Assembly: GCA_963812195.1 (NCBI GenBank)
Contig: CAWEUI010000001.1
Coordinates: forward strand, 310,001 to 374,000
Origin: ZC4RG30 sp963812195
GTDB lineage: Bacteria > Pseudomonadota > Gammaproteobacteria > Steroidobacterales > Steroidobacteraceae
Direction: 5' to 3'
DNA: 64,000 nucleotides
Made by a program: the position numbers and the translations under genes
Part shown: positions 14,901 to 24,085 of the stretch, piece by piece
How positions within the stretch are numbered: position 1 is the first letter of the stretch
Layout: each line of letters begins with the position of its first letter
Notes under the pieces: generated by a model
Databases searched by the model: none
What the model was told of the DNA's origin: nothing
What the model saw: only the letters and a program-made list of their open reading frames with translations

Positions 14901-17827
14901 GCGGCCGCCAACCCGGCGACGTCGCACCTTTCGGCGCAATCCCGCGGGCCACGTATCGCCTGCAGCTCAACGCCGGTTTCACCTTCAGCGATGCCACCGC
15001 GCTGGTTCCCTATCTGGCGCGGCTGGGCATCAGTCACATCTACTGCTCGCCGTACTTCCGGGCGCGTCCCGGCAGCATGCACGGCTACGACATCGTGGAT
15101 CACAACGCGCTTAATCCCGAGCTGGGCACGCGCGAGGATTTCGAGACCTTCGTGGCGACGCTCGGCGCCCACGGCATGAGCCACATCCTGGATTTCGTGC
15201 CCAATCATGTCGGCATCATGGGTGCGGAGAACCGCTGGTGGCTGGACGTGCTCGAACACGGCAGGGCCTCGCGCTACGCCACCTTCTTCGATATCGACTG
15301 GTCGCCGCCGAATCCGGTGCTCGCCGACAAGCTGCTCGTGCCGGCCCTCGGGGAACCCTACGGCACCGTGCTGGAACGCGGTGAACTGCGCCTGTCCTGC
15401 GATCTGGCGCAAGGCTCGCTTGCCGTGTACTACTTCCAGCACTGCCTGCCGCTGGATCCACGCAGCTACCCGCTGGTGTTGCAGCGGGCCGCAGGCCGGC
15501 TCAACGAGAACCAGCCGGACAGATCCGCATTGCTGGAGGTCAGCGTCGGCTTCGGCCAGTTACCGGACCGGGACACCTGCAACGATCAGCAGGCACGGGA
15601 ACGGGACGATGCGCAGGCACGGCTCAAACACAGCCTGGCCGCGCTGCTCGCGGCGTCCACGCCGCTGCGCACGGCGCTCGAAGCGGCCATTGCCGCGCTG
15701 AACGGCACGCCGGACGATCCGGCCAGCTACGATGGCCTGCACGAACTGCTGGAACGCCAGTGTTACCGGCTGGCCGACTGGCGCGTGGCCTCCGACGACA
15801 TCAACTACCGCCGCTTCTTCGATGTCAACGACCTGGCAGCCTTGCGCATGGAGGACGATGCCGTCTTCGATGCCACGCACGGCCTGGTGCTGGAACTGAT
15901 CCGCAGCGGCAAGCTCGGCGGCCTGCGCATCGATCACCCCGACGGGCTCTACGATCCGGAGCAGTACTTCACCAAGTTACAGCGCCGCGTGCGCATGGCC
16001 ATGGAACAGGCCGGATCGCGGCAACCCGCGACCGGCGCGCTGCCCCTGTACCTGCTGGTCGAGAAGATCCTGGCCGGCTTCGAACGACTGCCCGCAAGCT
16101 GGCCGGTACACGGCACCACCGGCTACAACTTCGTCAATGTCGTCAACGGGCTGTTCGTCGATGCCCGCAACAAGTCGCGCATCGACCGCGTGTACCGGAA
16201 CTTTACCGGCGACTATCTGGAATGGGGCGAGGCGGCCTACGACTCCAAACTCCTCGTGCTGCGCACCCTGCTGGCCGCCGAACTGAACGTGCTGGCCAAC
16301 CAGCTTGCGCGCATCGCACAGGCGGATCGCCACACACGGGATTTCACGCTGCCCGCCCTGCGCCAGATGCTGATCGAAATCATCGGCAACTTTCCCGTGT
16401 ACCGCACCTATGTGCCGGGCTCCGAGCCGGAGACCGACCGCCACTACATCGACTGGGCCATCGGCCGCACGCGGGTGCGCAGCACCGCGCGCAACGAGCC
16501 ACTGCTGCAGTTCATCCGCTCGATGATGCTGGGCGATGTCGCCACCGTGCGGCCGGCCATGTATCCGCACGTCCAGGCCTTTGCCCACAAGATGCAGCAG
16601 GTCACCGCTCCGGTCATCGCAAAGGGCATAGAGGACACGGCGATGTACCGCTTCACGCGGCTGGCATCGCTGAACGAGGTCGGCGGCGAGCCGGAGAATT
16701 TCGGAACCAGTGTCCGCCAGTTCCACGCCGATGCACGCAATCGTGCCCGTCACTGGCCCCAGGAGATGCTGGCCACCTCGACGCATGACACCAAACGCAG
16801 CGAAGACGTGCGGGCGCGCATCAATGTTCTCTCGGAGGTCTCCGCCGCATGGCAAAAGAGCCTGCTGCGCTGGTTCCGCTGGAACCGCAGCCGACGCCGG
16901 CACATCGATGGCCAGTGGGCGCCGGGGCCGCATGCCGAGTATCTGCTGTACCAGACATTGCTCGGCACCTGGCCGCTGGAACCCACGGACGACGCCGCGC
17001 ACGACGTGTACTGCGGCCGCATCGAGCAGTACATGATCAAGGCCGCGCGTGAGGCCAAGCGCCGTACCAGCTGGACCAACGTGAACGAGGAATACGAAGA
17101 GGCGCTGCGCCAGTTCATCCGGCAGTCGCTGGAGCGGCGCGAGGGCAACCTGTTCGTTGCCGAACTGGACGCGCTGGCGCGCAGGATGGCGCCCTTCGGA
17201 TTCGTCAACGGTCTCGCCCAGTGCCTGTGCAAGCTCACCGCGCCGGGCGTGCCGGATATCTACCAGGGCACCGAGATCTGGGACTGGTCGCTGGTCGATC
17301 CGGACAACCGGCGTCCGGTCGATTTCCAGCAGCGGCGACGCCTGCTCGAGGAGGTCTCGGGCTGGAGCAAGCTGCCGGTGGATGCGCTCACGGCGCGGCT
17401 GGGTGAAGCACTTGAAGCCCCGCATGACGGGCGCTGCAAACTGCACGTCACCTGGAATGCACTGCAACTGCGCCGCCGCGAGCACGCATTGTTCCGGGAC
17501 GGTCGCTATGTGCCGCTGAAACTCGTTGGCGAACGCGCGGCGCATGTGCTGGCCTTCGCGCGCGAGCTGGACGGCACGCTGGCGATCACCGTGGTGCCGC
17601 GCCTGTGCGTGCGACTGGTCGGTGAGCGCGGCACGCCGCCGCTCGGCGCCGCGATCTGGTCGGACACGCGTATCGAGCTGCCGGATCGGCTCTCGCGTGG
17701 CGCCTACCGGAACCTGCTCGACGGCCGGCAGGTCGCGCCCGCCGGCCCGGGTGGACGCCAGGTATTGCCGGTGGCCACCCTGCTGGCGCATTGGCCCTGC
17801 GCGCTGCTGCACGCAAGCGCCGGCTAG
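14897..17827 (+). CDS. treY: Malto-oligosyltrehalose synthase
   Basis: 976 residues, GH13_26. TreY turns the reducing-end alpha-1,4 bond of a maltodextrin into an alpha-1,1 bond. Family segments: RATYRLQLNAGFTF near the start, YCSPYFRARPGSMHGYD, ILDFVPNHVGI, Asp346 in GGLRIDHPDGLYDP, and STHDTKRSEDVRARI, plus the PDIYQGTEIWDWSLVDPDNR signature towards the end. The length is long even for TreY (about 700-970). The start ATG 14897 overlaps treZ (ATGA) and rules out an 11-codon extension. The TAG stop shares the palindrome CTAG with the convergent downstream gene. It is the last gene of the glucan/trehalose block. Confidence 0.95.
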   Translation: MSGRQPGDVAPFGAIPRATYRLQLNAGFTFSDATALVPYLARLGISHIYCSPYFRARPGSMHGYDIVDHNALNPELGTREDFETFVATLGAHGMSHILDFVPNHVGIMGAENRWWLDVLEHGRASRYATFFDIDWSPPNPVLADKLLVPALGEPYGTVLERGELRLSCDLAQGSLAVYYFQHCLPLDPRSYPLVLQRAAGRLNENQPDRSALLEVSVGFGQLPDRDTCNDQQARERDDAQARLKHSLAALLAASTPLRTALEAAIAALNGTPDDPASYDGLHELLERQCYRLADWRVASDDINYRRFFDVNDLAALRMEDDAVFDATHGLVLELIRSGKLGGLRIDHPDGLYDPEQYFTKLQRRVRMAMEQAGSRQPATGALPLYLLVEKILAGFERLPASWPVHGTTGYNFVNVVNGLFVDARNKSRIDRVYRNFTGDYLEWGEAAYDSKLLVLRTLLAAELNVLANQLARIAQADRHTRDFTLPALRQMLIEIIGNFPVYRTYVPGSEPETDRHYIDWAIGRTRVRSTARNEPLLQFIRSMMLGDVATVRPAMYPHVQAFAHKMQQVTAPVIAKGIEDTAMYRFTRLASLNEVGGEPENFGTSVRQFHADARNRARHWPQEMLATSTHDTKRSEDVRARINVLSEVSAAWQKSLLRWFRWNRSRRRHIDGQWAPGPHAEYLLYQTLLGTWPLEPTDDAAHDVYCGRIEQYMIKAAREAKRRTSWTNVNEEYEEALRQFIRQSLERREGNLFVAELDALARRMAPFGFVNGLAQCLCKLTAPGVPDIYQGTEIWDWSLVDPDNRRPVDFQQRRRLLEEVSGWSKLPVDALTARLGEALEAPHDGRCKLHVTWNALQLRRREHALFRDGRYVPLKLVGERAAHVLAFARELDGTLAITVVPRLCVRLVGERGTPPLGAAIWSDTRIELPDRLSRGAYRNLLDGRQVAPAGPGGRQVLPVATLLAHWPCALLHASAG

Positions 17828-18297
17828 GGTCTGGCCTTCTTCAGTGCGGGGCGGTTGATCTCGACCACCCCCGAATCATCCAGGCGGATCGTCCCGGACA
17901 GCAGCGAGTCCGGCCCGAGTTCCATCACATAGAAGAGCAGGTTCAATTTCCCGGCAGCATCGTGCCGGGTCGAGGTAGGCCTGCCCAGGATTGCGATGAC
18001 CTGCTTCGCGCTCATGCCGGGTTGAACGCGCTCCCAACTCGCGGCGACCAGCCAGGCCGGCGAGGTGTTTTCCCGCAGCCCGGAAGCCTGCGGCACCGTC
18101 AACGGGTTGCTGCGCCCGCCCTGCTCCAATGCATCGATACGCCGGGCCTGGAGATCCAGCTCGCGCTGCAGTCGCGAGACTTCGGACTCGAGCAGCCGCA
18201 CTCGCTGGTCGTCCACCGGCAACTGTGCCGCGGCCGGAACCGCTACCGCCAGCGTGCCCAGTATCAAGGCGGCGCTTTGCCGCGTCGGAAAGGCCAT
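17824..18297 (-). CDS. Periplasmic coiled-coil protein with BamE/OmlA-like domain
   Basis: 157 residues. A Sec signal peptide is visible (hydrophobic SAALILGTLAVAVPAAA ending at AQ), so the protein is periplasmic; it lacks a lipobox Cys. Residues about 28-55 (RVRLLESEVSRLQRELDLQ) form a coiled coil. The C-terminal half contains WERVQPGMSAKQVIAILGRPT, the pattern of small SmpA/OmlA-BamE repeats (GMs-x-VxxxLGxP). The start ATG 18297 has an upstream AGGTGAG and places the signal peptide at the N-terminus. The exact role is unknown; the fold suggests an envelope accessory. The stop codon shares CTAG with treY on the other strand. Confidence 0.75.
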   Translation of the reverse strand: MAFPTRQSAALILGTLAVAVPAAAQLPVDDQRVRLLESEVSRLQRELDLQARRIDALEQGGRSNPLTVPQASGLRENTSPAWLVAASWERVQPGMSAKQVIAILGRPTSTRHDAAGKLNLLFYVMELGPDSLLSGTIRLDDSGVVEINRPALKKARP

Positions 18298-18451
18298 GGT
18301 GCTCACCTGAAACTGCAGGCCTGTGGGCAGTAGACGGCAGGGCCGCCGCAAGCGTCAAGACGCCACCGCGGCCGTCGCACTCTGGCGACGCGCGGCGGCG
18401 GCGGAATCGTGCAAAGATGGCCGCGCTACCAACCACACGGGGGATCGAAAC

Positions 18452-18847
18452 ATGAGGACCTTCAGGATTTTCGGAAGCGCATTCGTGGTGGCCGCATTGA
18501 CCGCGCTGGCCGCGTTCGCGCCGGGTCCGGCGCGGGCGGACGGTCCGCAGGCGGAGCGCACCGCCGCCCAGCATGCCGGCATTGCCGCCGCCCAGGCGGA
18601 TGTGGCCGATGTTCACAAGCACCTGCATCACGCGCTGAACTGTCTGGTCGGGCCCGACGGTAATGGCTTCGACGCCGCACCGGGCAATCCCTGCGCCGCG
18701 GCCGGCGGTGCCATACCGCAGACAAGTGATGCGGCGATGAAGAAGAAGCTCGAGGGTATTGCCGCCGAAACGCGCGCCGCCATCGCCAATGACGACTACG
18801 CGGCAGCCAAGAAGGCGGCGATGCACATTCAGCACGAGCTGATGTAG
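18452..18847 (+). CDS. Small secreted protein of unknown function
   Basis: 131 residues that I do not recognise as a named family. A clear signal peptide (FVVAALTALAAFA, cleavage likely after ARA) predicts export. The mature part is Ala-rich and mostly helical, with a His cluster VADVHKHLHHALNCLVG, one further Cys in GNPCAAAGG, and a C-terminal helix ending KKAAMHIQHELM. Two cysteines and five nearby histidines could bind a metal or haem, but there is no CxxCH. The start ATG 18452 is chosen because it begins the signal peptide. It stands alone between a convergent-side periplasmic gene and moxR. Confidence 0.7.
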   Translation: MRTFRIFGSAFVVAALTALAAFAPGPARADGPQAERTAAQHAGIAAAQADVADVHKHLHHALNCLVGPDGNGFDAAPGNPCAAAGGAIPQTSDAAMKKKLEGIAAETRAAIANDDYAAAKKAAMHIQHELM

Positions 18848-18968
18848 AAGCTTCGGTGGGGGATGCCGGCCGTCACAAGTCTTCAAATTGGTGAACGAAG
18901 CGCTCGCTTGCCAGCCTGAAATCGTGCAGGGTCCGGGGCAGTCAACCACGCATCCGGAACATCTGCCC

Positions 18969-19892
18969 ATGTCGGCACTGCCCGCGGCCCTGAAGACTCT
19001 TGACGGCATCATCCTCGGCAAGCCGCGCGCGCTCAGACTCGCCCTGGCCTGTCTGCTCGCGCGCGGCCACCTGCTCATCGAGGATGTGCCAGGCGTCGGC
19101 AAGACCACCCTGGCGCACGCGCTGGCGCGGGTGCTGGGGCTGGCCTGGCAGCGCGTGCAGTTCACCAGCGACCTGCTGCCTGCAGACATCCTCGGCGTGT
19201 CGGTATTCGACCGGGCGGCGCAGAAGTTCGAATTCCGGCCCGGGCCGGTGTTCACGCAGCTGCTGCTCGCCGACGAAGTCAATCGCGCCAGCCCGCGCAC
19301 GCAGAGCGCGCTGCTGGAGGCCATGGAGGAGCGCCAGGTCAGTGTGGATGGCGTGACGCACCCGCTGCCCGAGCCGTTCTTCGTGGTGGCGACCCAGAAT
19401 CCGCAGGAGCAGCTCGGCACCTATCAGCTGCCCGAATCACAGCTCGACCGCTTCCTGATGCGCATCGAACTGGGCTACCCGGATCCGCGGCACGAGCGCC
19501 TGTTGCTGGCGCAGGCGGATCGCCGCGACCTGCTGGCACACACGACACCGGCCATGGATGCGGCCACCTTGCTCGCTCTGCAGCAGCAGGCCGCCAGCGT
19601 GCACGTGGCCGAACCGCTTCTGGACTACGTGCAGAGACTGGTCGCCGCGACGCGCGCGCGCGCGGATCTGCACCTGGGCCTCTCGCCGCGCGCCGCGCAG
19701 GGTCTGGTGCGCGCCGCGCGCGCCTGGGCGCTTACCGAAGGCCGCGCGGCCGTGCTGCCCGACGACGTGCAGGCGGTGTGGCTCGCCGTGGCCGGCCATC
19801 GCCTCGAGCCGCGCAGCAGCGCGACGGTCCAGCCGTTGCCGCGCGCCGAGCTGCTGCGCGCGATTCTCGAAGCGGTGCCGGTTCCACACTGA
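18969..19892 (+). CDS. MoxR-family AAA+ ATPase
   Basis: About 307 residues. MoxR ATPases act as chaperones for assembly or maturation of partner complexes. Walker A is DVPGVGKTTLAHA, Walker B with sensor is LLLADEVNRASPRTQSALLEAMEE, and VVATQNPQEQLGTYQLPESQLDRF follows, all typical. The C-terminal lid ends with LPRAELLRAILEAV. An open extension begins at TTG 18888 with a GTG at 18891; ATG 18969 is preferred because the MoxR core starts just after it, but no strong ribosome site decides it. It is followed by a DUF58 protein and a transglutaminase membrane protein, the usual MoxR-DUF58-TgpA trio. Confidence 0.92.
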   Translation: MSALPAALKTLDGIILGKPRALRLALACLLARGHLLIEDVPGVGKTTLAHALARVLGLAWQRVQFTSDLLPADILGVSVFDRAAQKFEFRPGPVFTQLLLADEVNRASPRTQSALLEAMEERQVSVDGVTHPLPEPFFVVATQNPQEQLGTYQLPESQLDRFLMRIELGYPDPRHERLLLAQADRRDLLAHTTPAMDAATLLALQQQAASVHVAEPLLDYVQRLVAATRARADLHLGLSPRAAQGLVRAARAWALTEGRAAVLPDDVQAVWLAVAGHRLEPRSSATVQPLPRAELLRAILEAVPVPH

Positions 19893-19914
19893 GCCTGCGT
19901 CACACTTCACGGGA

Positions 19915-20896
19915 ATGGCGATGCGCCCGTTCAAACCAGGCCGGAGCCTCAAGGCGCGCATGCGCGCCTGGGCGCTCGCCCGCCAGGGGCGCGATGAGCT
20001 GCCGCTGACGCTGCAGGCACGGCGCGTCTACATCCTGCCGACACCGGCTGGCTGGACCTACGCACTGCTGGTGGCGGTGATCTTCATCGCCGGCATGAAC
20101 TACGGCAACGGCCTGGCCATGCTGTTTGCATTCTGGCTGGCCGGCTTCGCGTGGGTGGCAATGGTCCAGACACAGCGCAGTCTGTCCGGCACGCGGCTGC
20201 GCCGGGTGAGCAGCGAGCCGGTGTTCGCGGGTGAATTCGCCACCTGGACCCTCGACATCAGTGCCCGCACCGCCCTCGGTGATCTGCGGCTGGATTTCGA
20301 CCGACGGCCCGCCACCGCAGACTGACGAGCCCGTGGCAGACAGGCAGGGCAACCTGCATGTGCAACTGCGCATGGCCCGGCGCGGCCGATCCCGGTTGCC
20401 GATACTGCGCATCACCTGCAGCGCGCCGTTCGGACTGTTCCGCACCTGGACCTGGGTGGAACTGGACGCACCGGTGCTGGTGTATCCACGGCCGGCGGGC
20501 GGCGCACGGGTGCCGCAAGTGCCCGGGTACGACACCGGCAGCACCCAGACCGAGCACGGACAGGATGAGCTGGCCTGGCTGCGCGACTTCCGCGAGGGTG
20601 ATTCCCCGCGGCAGATCGCATGGAAGGCCTACGCGCGCGGCGCCCCGCTGCTGGTGCGCGAATATCGCGGCGCGGCCGCGCGCCGCCGCGAGTTCGATTT
20701 CGACTCGCTTGCCGGCATGGATGTCGAAGCGCGCCTGTCGCAATTGTCACGCTGGATCGTGGACGCCATGGCGCGCGGCGAGAGCTGGATCTTGCGCCTG
20801 CCCGGCAGCGAGCCGCTGGAGGGTGCCGGTACCGAGCATCGCGACCGATGTCTGGCAAGACTCGCCTTGTACGGGCTGGCGGAGCGCGGCGCTTGA
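19915..20896 (+). CDS. DUF58 protein (one frameshift)
   Basis: DUF58 proteins are membrane-associated partners of MoxR; their biochemical activity is not settled. Two membrane segments are near the N-terminus (YALLVAVIFIAGMNYGNG and LAMLFAFWLAGFAWVAMV). The hallmark DUF58 segment is WLRDFREGDSPRQIAWKAYA, followed by LVREY. The frame is interrupted at 20323: an extra T after codon GAC makes a false TGA; without it ATADDEPVADRQG reads through to TGA 20894-20896. The restored protein is about 326 residues. Starts at 19915 and 19921 are both in frame. Its stop overlaps the TTG start of the transglutaminase gene. Confidence 0.88.
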
Positions 20897-22716
20897 GATC
20901 GTCCATCGCACGCCGGCCGCTGCTGCTGCTGCTGGGCGCCTTCGCGGCCGGCTGCGCATTGCATATCGACCGGGTGCCGGCCTGGTGCACGGCATTCGCG
21001 GCCGCCTCGCTGGTGTGGCGCTGGCTGCATTTTCGCGGCCACGTGGCACTGCCCAATCAGCTTGTGCGCGTGATCATCACCGCGGTGCTGCTCGGCGCCA
21101 TCCTGCTGTCGTACCGCACGGTGAGCGGACTGGCAGCCGGCAGCGCGTTGCTGGTGGTCATGGGATCGGCCAAGCTGCTGGAAACACGCGCGCCGCGCGA
21201 TGCGGTGGTGGTGGCCACCACCGCCCTGGTGCTGGTGCTGGCCGCCGCCCTGGATCGTCAGGGACTGCTGCGTCTGCCACTGTATTTCGGCACCGGCTGG
21301 CTGGCCCTGGCCAGCATGACCGCACTGGGCAGCATCGCCGCGGCACAGTCGGCGCGACGCGCATTTCTGGCCTCGGGCAGGGCGGCGCTGTACGCCATGC
21401 CGCTGGCAGCGCTGTGCTTCGTGCTGGTGCCGCGCCTGCCCGGCGCACTGTGGGCGGTACCCGGCGGCAGCGCGGCCCGGACCGGCCTGTCCGATGAAAT
21501 GAGCCCGGGCGGCATTTCGGATCTGGCGATCTCCGAGGACATCGCCTTTCGCGTGCGTTTCCACGGCCCGCCGCCGCCGCCGGATCAACGCTACTGGCGT
21601 GGCCCCGTACTGCACGATTTCGACGGCTATACCTGGCGCCGCCGCCGCGGCCAGTACGCCCTGCCGCAACGTGAGCAGATGCTCTCGCCGCCGCTGTCCT
21701 ACCACGTGATGCTCGAGCCGCAGGGCCACAACTACCTGTTCGGCCTGGACACGCTGGAGCGCATCGACGGCATCCGCTATCGGCGATCCTTCGATGGCGA
21801 GGTCCGCGCGCTGCGCCCGCTGGGCGTGCCGACGGATTACGACGCCGTCTCGCATCTGCAGGCGCGCGGCGATGGCCAGCTGTCGGCCTACGGCCGGCGC
21901 ATCGACACCGCGCTGCCACCGCAACGCAATCCGCGCAGCCAGGCGCTGGCGCACAAGCTGCGCGCGCAAAGCAGTAGCGATGCCGACTTTGCCGCGCGCG
22001 TGCTGGCCTATTTCCGAGGCGGCGGATTCGAGTACTCGCTGACTCCCCCGCTGCTCAACTACGACTCCGTGGATGACCTGCTCTTCAACACCCGCCAGGG
22101 CTTCTGCGGCCACTTTGCTTCGGCCTTCGCGATGCTGATGCGTGCCGGAGGCGTGCCGGCACGGGTTGTCACCGGGTACCTGGGCGGCACCTGGAATTCC
22201 ATCGGCCACTACTACACCGTCCGCCAGTCCGATGCCCACGCCTGGGTCGAAGCCTGGCTGCCCGATCGTGGCTGGACCCGGTTCGATCCCACCGGCGTGG
22301 TCGCGCCCGAGCGCCTGCAACGCGGCGCGGGTGAAGAAACCGACTCAGCGCTGGCCGAAGGCAACGCATTGCTGGGACAGGCCAACTGGCTGCGCGGCCT
22401 GCGCGATGCCTGGGATGCGGCGGGCAACTGGTGGCAGGAACAGATCGTCAATTTCAACCGCGCCAAACAGCGCAACCTGCTCGCCGCGCTGGGCCTGGAG
22501 CACGTCGACTACGGCGGCATGGTGCTGTTGCTCACGGCGGGCGGTGCGTTGTGGGCCCTGCTGCTGCTGGCACTGCTGACGCGGCGTGTGCGCCCGGTCC
22601 GCCGCGATGCGCTGGCCCGGCTGTGGGAGCGGTTCATCACGCTGCTGCGGCGCCAGGGGATCAGCGTGGCCGCGCACGACGGCCCGGAAGCCATCCGCAT
22701 TCGGGCGCAGCAGTAG
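20893..22716 (+). CDS. tgpA: Membrane transglutaminase (TgpA-like, DUF3488)
   Basis: 607 residues to TAG 22714-22716. Five or six N-terminal membrane helices (residues about 8-170) are followed by a periplasmic transglutaminase-core domain and a final helix (MVLLLTAGGALWALLLLALL). The catalytic triad is visible: Cys in RQGFCGHFASAF, His in SDAHAWVEAWLP and Asp in RFDPTGVV. The family includes Pseudomonas TgpA, encoded with MoxR and DUF58 partners as here. The start is TTG 20893, overlapping the DUF58 stop (TTGA); upstream open frame is antisense-like and Arg-rich. After the TAG the same frame continues with family-like sequence (GDIDVFAAGYAQLRYG) to about 22896, so the stop may be premature. 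Confidence 0.9.
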   Translation: MRSSIARRPLLLLLGAFAAGCALHIDRVPAWCTAFAAASLVWRWLHFRGHVALPNQLVRVIITAVLLGAILLSYRTVSGLAAGSALLVVMGSAKLLETRAPRDAVVVATTALVLVLAAALDRQGLLRLPLYFGTGWLALASMTALGSIAAAQSARRAFLASGRAALYAMPLAALCFVLVPRLPGALWAVPGGSAARTGLSDEMSPGGISDLAISEDIAFRVRFHGPPPPPDQRYWRGPVLHDFDGYTWRRRRGQYALPQREQMLSPPLSYHVMLEPQGHNYLFGLDTLERIDGIRYRRSFDGEVRALRPLGVPTDYDAVSHLQARGDGQLSAYGRRIDTALPPQRNPRSQALAHKLRAQSSSDADFAARVLAYFRGGGFEYSLTPPLLNYDSVDDLLFNTRQGFCGHFASAFAMLMRAGGVPARVVTGYLGGTWNSIGHYYTVRQSDAHAWVEAWLPDRGWTRFDPTGVVAPERLQRGAGEETDSALAEGNALLGQANWLRGLRDAWDAAGNWWQEQIVNFNRAKQRNLLAALGLEHVDYGGMVLLLTAGGALWALLLLALLTRRVRPVRRDALARLWERFITLLRRQGISVAAHDGPEAIRIRAQQ

Positions 22717-22828
22717 TTGCCCGAAGCCGCCGGCGACATCGACGTCTTCGCCGCCGGGTACGCGCAGCTTCGCTACGGCGCCGGCAAGCCGGTGGATGCG
22801 CGCTCGCTGGCGGTACTGAAGCGCCGGC

Positions 22829-24085
22829 TCAGCGCCATCGCACGCGCCACAGCAGCGCGCCGCCGCCGACGAACAGCACCAGCAAAGCCAGGATAGAAGC
22901 ACGCGAACTGCCCGTGGCCAGCGCCATCGCGCCCATCAGCGCCGGGCCGAGTACCGTGCCGAACTTGCCCACCATGTTGTAGAAGCCGAAGTACTCGGCC
23001 GACTTGCCCTCCGGCACCAGCCGCCCGTACATCGAGCGCGACAGGCTCTGCACGCCGCCCTGCACCAGACCCAGCGTGGCGGCCATCAGGTAGAACTCCA
23101 GCGCGGAGTGCAGGAAGTACGCCCAGATCGTCAGCACCACGTAGACGAACAGCCCCAGCAGGATGCCGGCCCGCGGGCCAAAGCGGTTGCCGATGCGGCC
23201 GAACAGCAGGGCGGCCGGAAAGGCCACGAACTGCGTGAGCAGCAATGCCTTGAGCAGATCGGCGCTGGCAAGGCCCAGCGCCATGCCGTAGTCCACCGCC
23301 ATCTTGATGACGGTGTTCACGCCATCGATGTACAGCCAGTAGGCCAGCAGGAACCACAGCAGCACCGGATGTTCGGCCACACGGCGCGCGGTGTGCATGA
23401 GTTCCCGCCACCCGGCCCGCAGCGCATTGCCGGCGCGCTGCTCCCTGGCCGGTTGCTCGCGCACCCAGCGCATCAACGGCACCGTGAACACCAGCCACCA
23501 TACGGCCACCGTCACGAAGGCCCAGCGCACCGCCGCCGCCGCATCCGGCAGGCCGAACAGTTGCGGCTTGACCACCATCAACACATTGACCGCGAACAGC
23601 AGGCCGCCACCGAGGTAACCCAGCGAATAGCCCAGCGCCGAAACACGGTCGTAATCGCGCGGCTCGGCCACATCCAGCAGCAGCGCATCGCAGAACACCA
23701 CGCCGCCGTTGAAGCCCAGGGTCGCCAGCGTGAACAGCATCACCGCGGCCAGCCACTGGCCCTGCGCAACGAAGTACAGCGCCAGGGTCGCGCCGGCTCC
23801 GAGTACCGTGAACGCCAGCAGCATCCGCTTGCGGGTGCCGCCGCGATCCGCAATCGCACCCAGCAGTGGCGCCGCCACCGCGATCAGCAGGCCCGCGACC
23901 GCGTTGGCCATGCCGAGCCGGAAGGTGGTTTCCACCGAGGCCGCACCGGCACTCCAGAACTGGCGGAAGAAGGCCGGGAAGAAGCCGGCCAGCACCGTGG
24001 TCGCGAACGCCGAATTGGCCCAATCGTAGAACGCCCAGGCCACTGCCGGCCGCGTCGCCACCTTGCCGGCGGCCGCGGCGCTCAC
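22829..24085 (-). CDS. MFS transporter, Atg22/UMF1 type
   Basis: 418 residues with about 12 membrane helices. The N-terminal AFYDWANSAFATTV is the signature of the Atg22-like (UMF1) MFS family, and GAIADRGGTRKR fits the MFS loop 2-3 motif. FGRIGNRFGPRAGILLG is the matching loop of the second half, and SRSMYGRLVPEGKSAEYFGFYN is typical of the family. Eukaryotic relatives export amino acids from vacuoles; the bacterial substrate is unknown. The start GTG 24085 overlaps the prfC stop (GTGA), so it is translated from the prfC transcript. Its 3' end may overlap the tail of the convergent transglutaminase gene. Confidence 0.9.
   Translation of the reverse strand: MSAAAAGKVATRPAVAWAFYDWANSAFATTVLAGFFPAFFRQFWSAGAASVETTFRLGMANAVAGLLIAVAAPLLGAIADRGGTRKRMLLAFTVLGAGATLALYFVAQGQWLAAVMLFTLATLGFNGGVVFCDALLLDVAEPRDYDRVSALGYSLGYLGGGLLFAVNVLMVVKPQLFGLPDAAAAVRWAFVTVAVWWLVFTVPLMRWVREQPAREQRAGNALRAGWRELMHTARRVAEHPVLLWFLLAYWLYIDGVNTVIKMAVDYGMALGLASADLLKALLLTQFVAFPAALLFGRIGNRFGPRAGILLGLFVYVVLTIWAYFLHSALEFYLMAATLGLVQGGVQSLSRSMYGRLVPEGKSAEYFGFYNMVGKFGTVLGPALMGAMALATGSSRASILALLVLFVGGGALLWRVRWR

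Noticed and set aside
15977..17812. 611-codon open frame opposite treY
   Set aside because: Antisense shadow of a conserved treY sequence.
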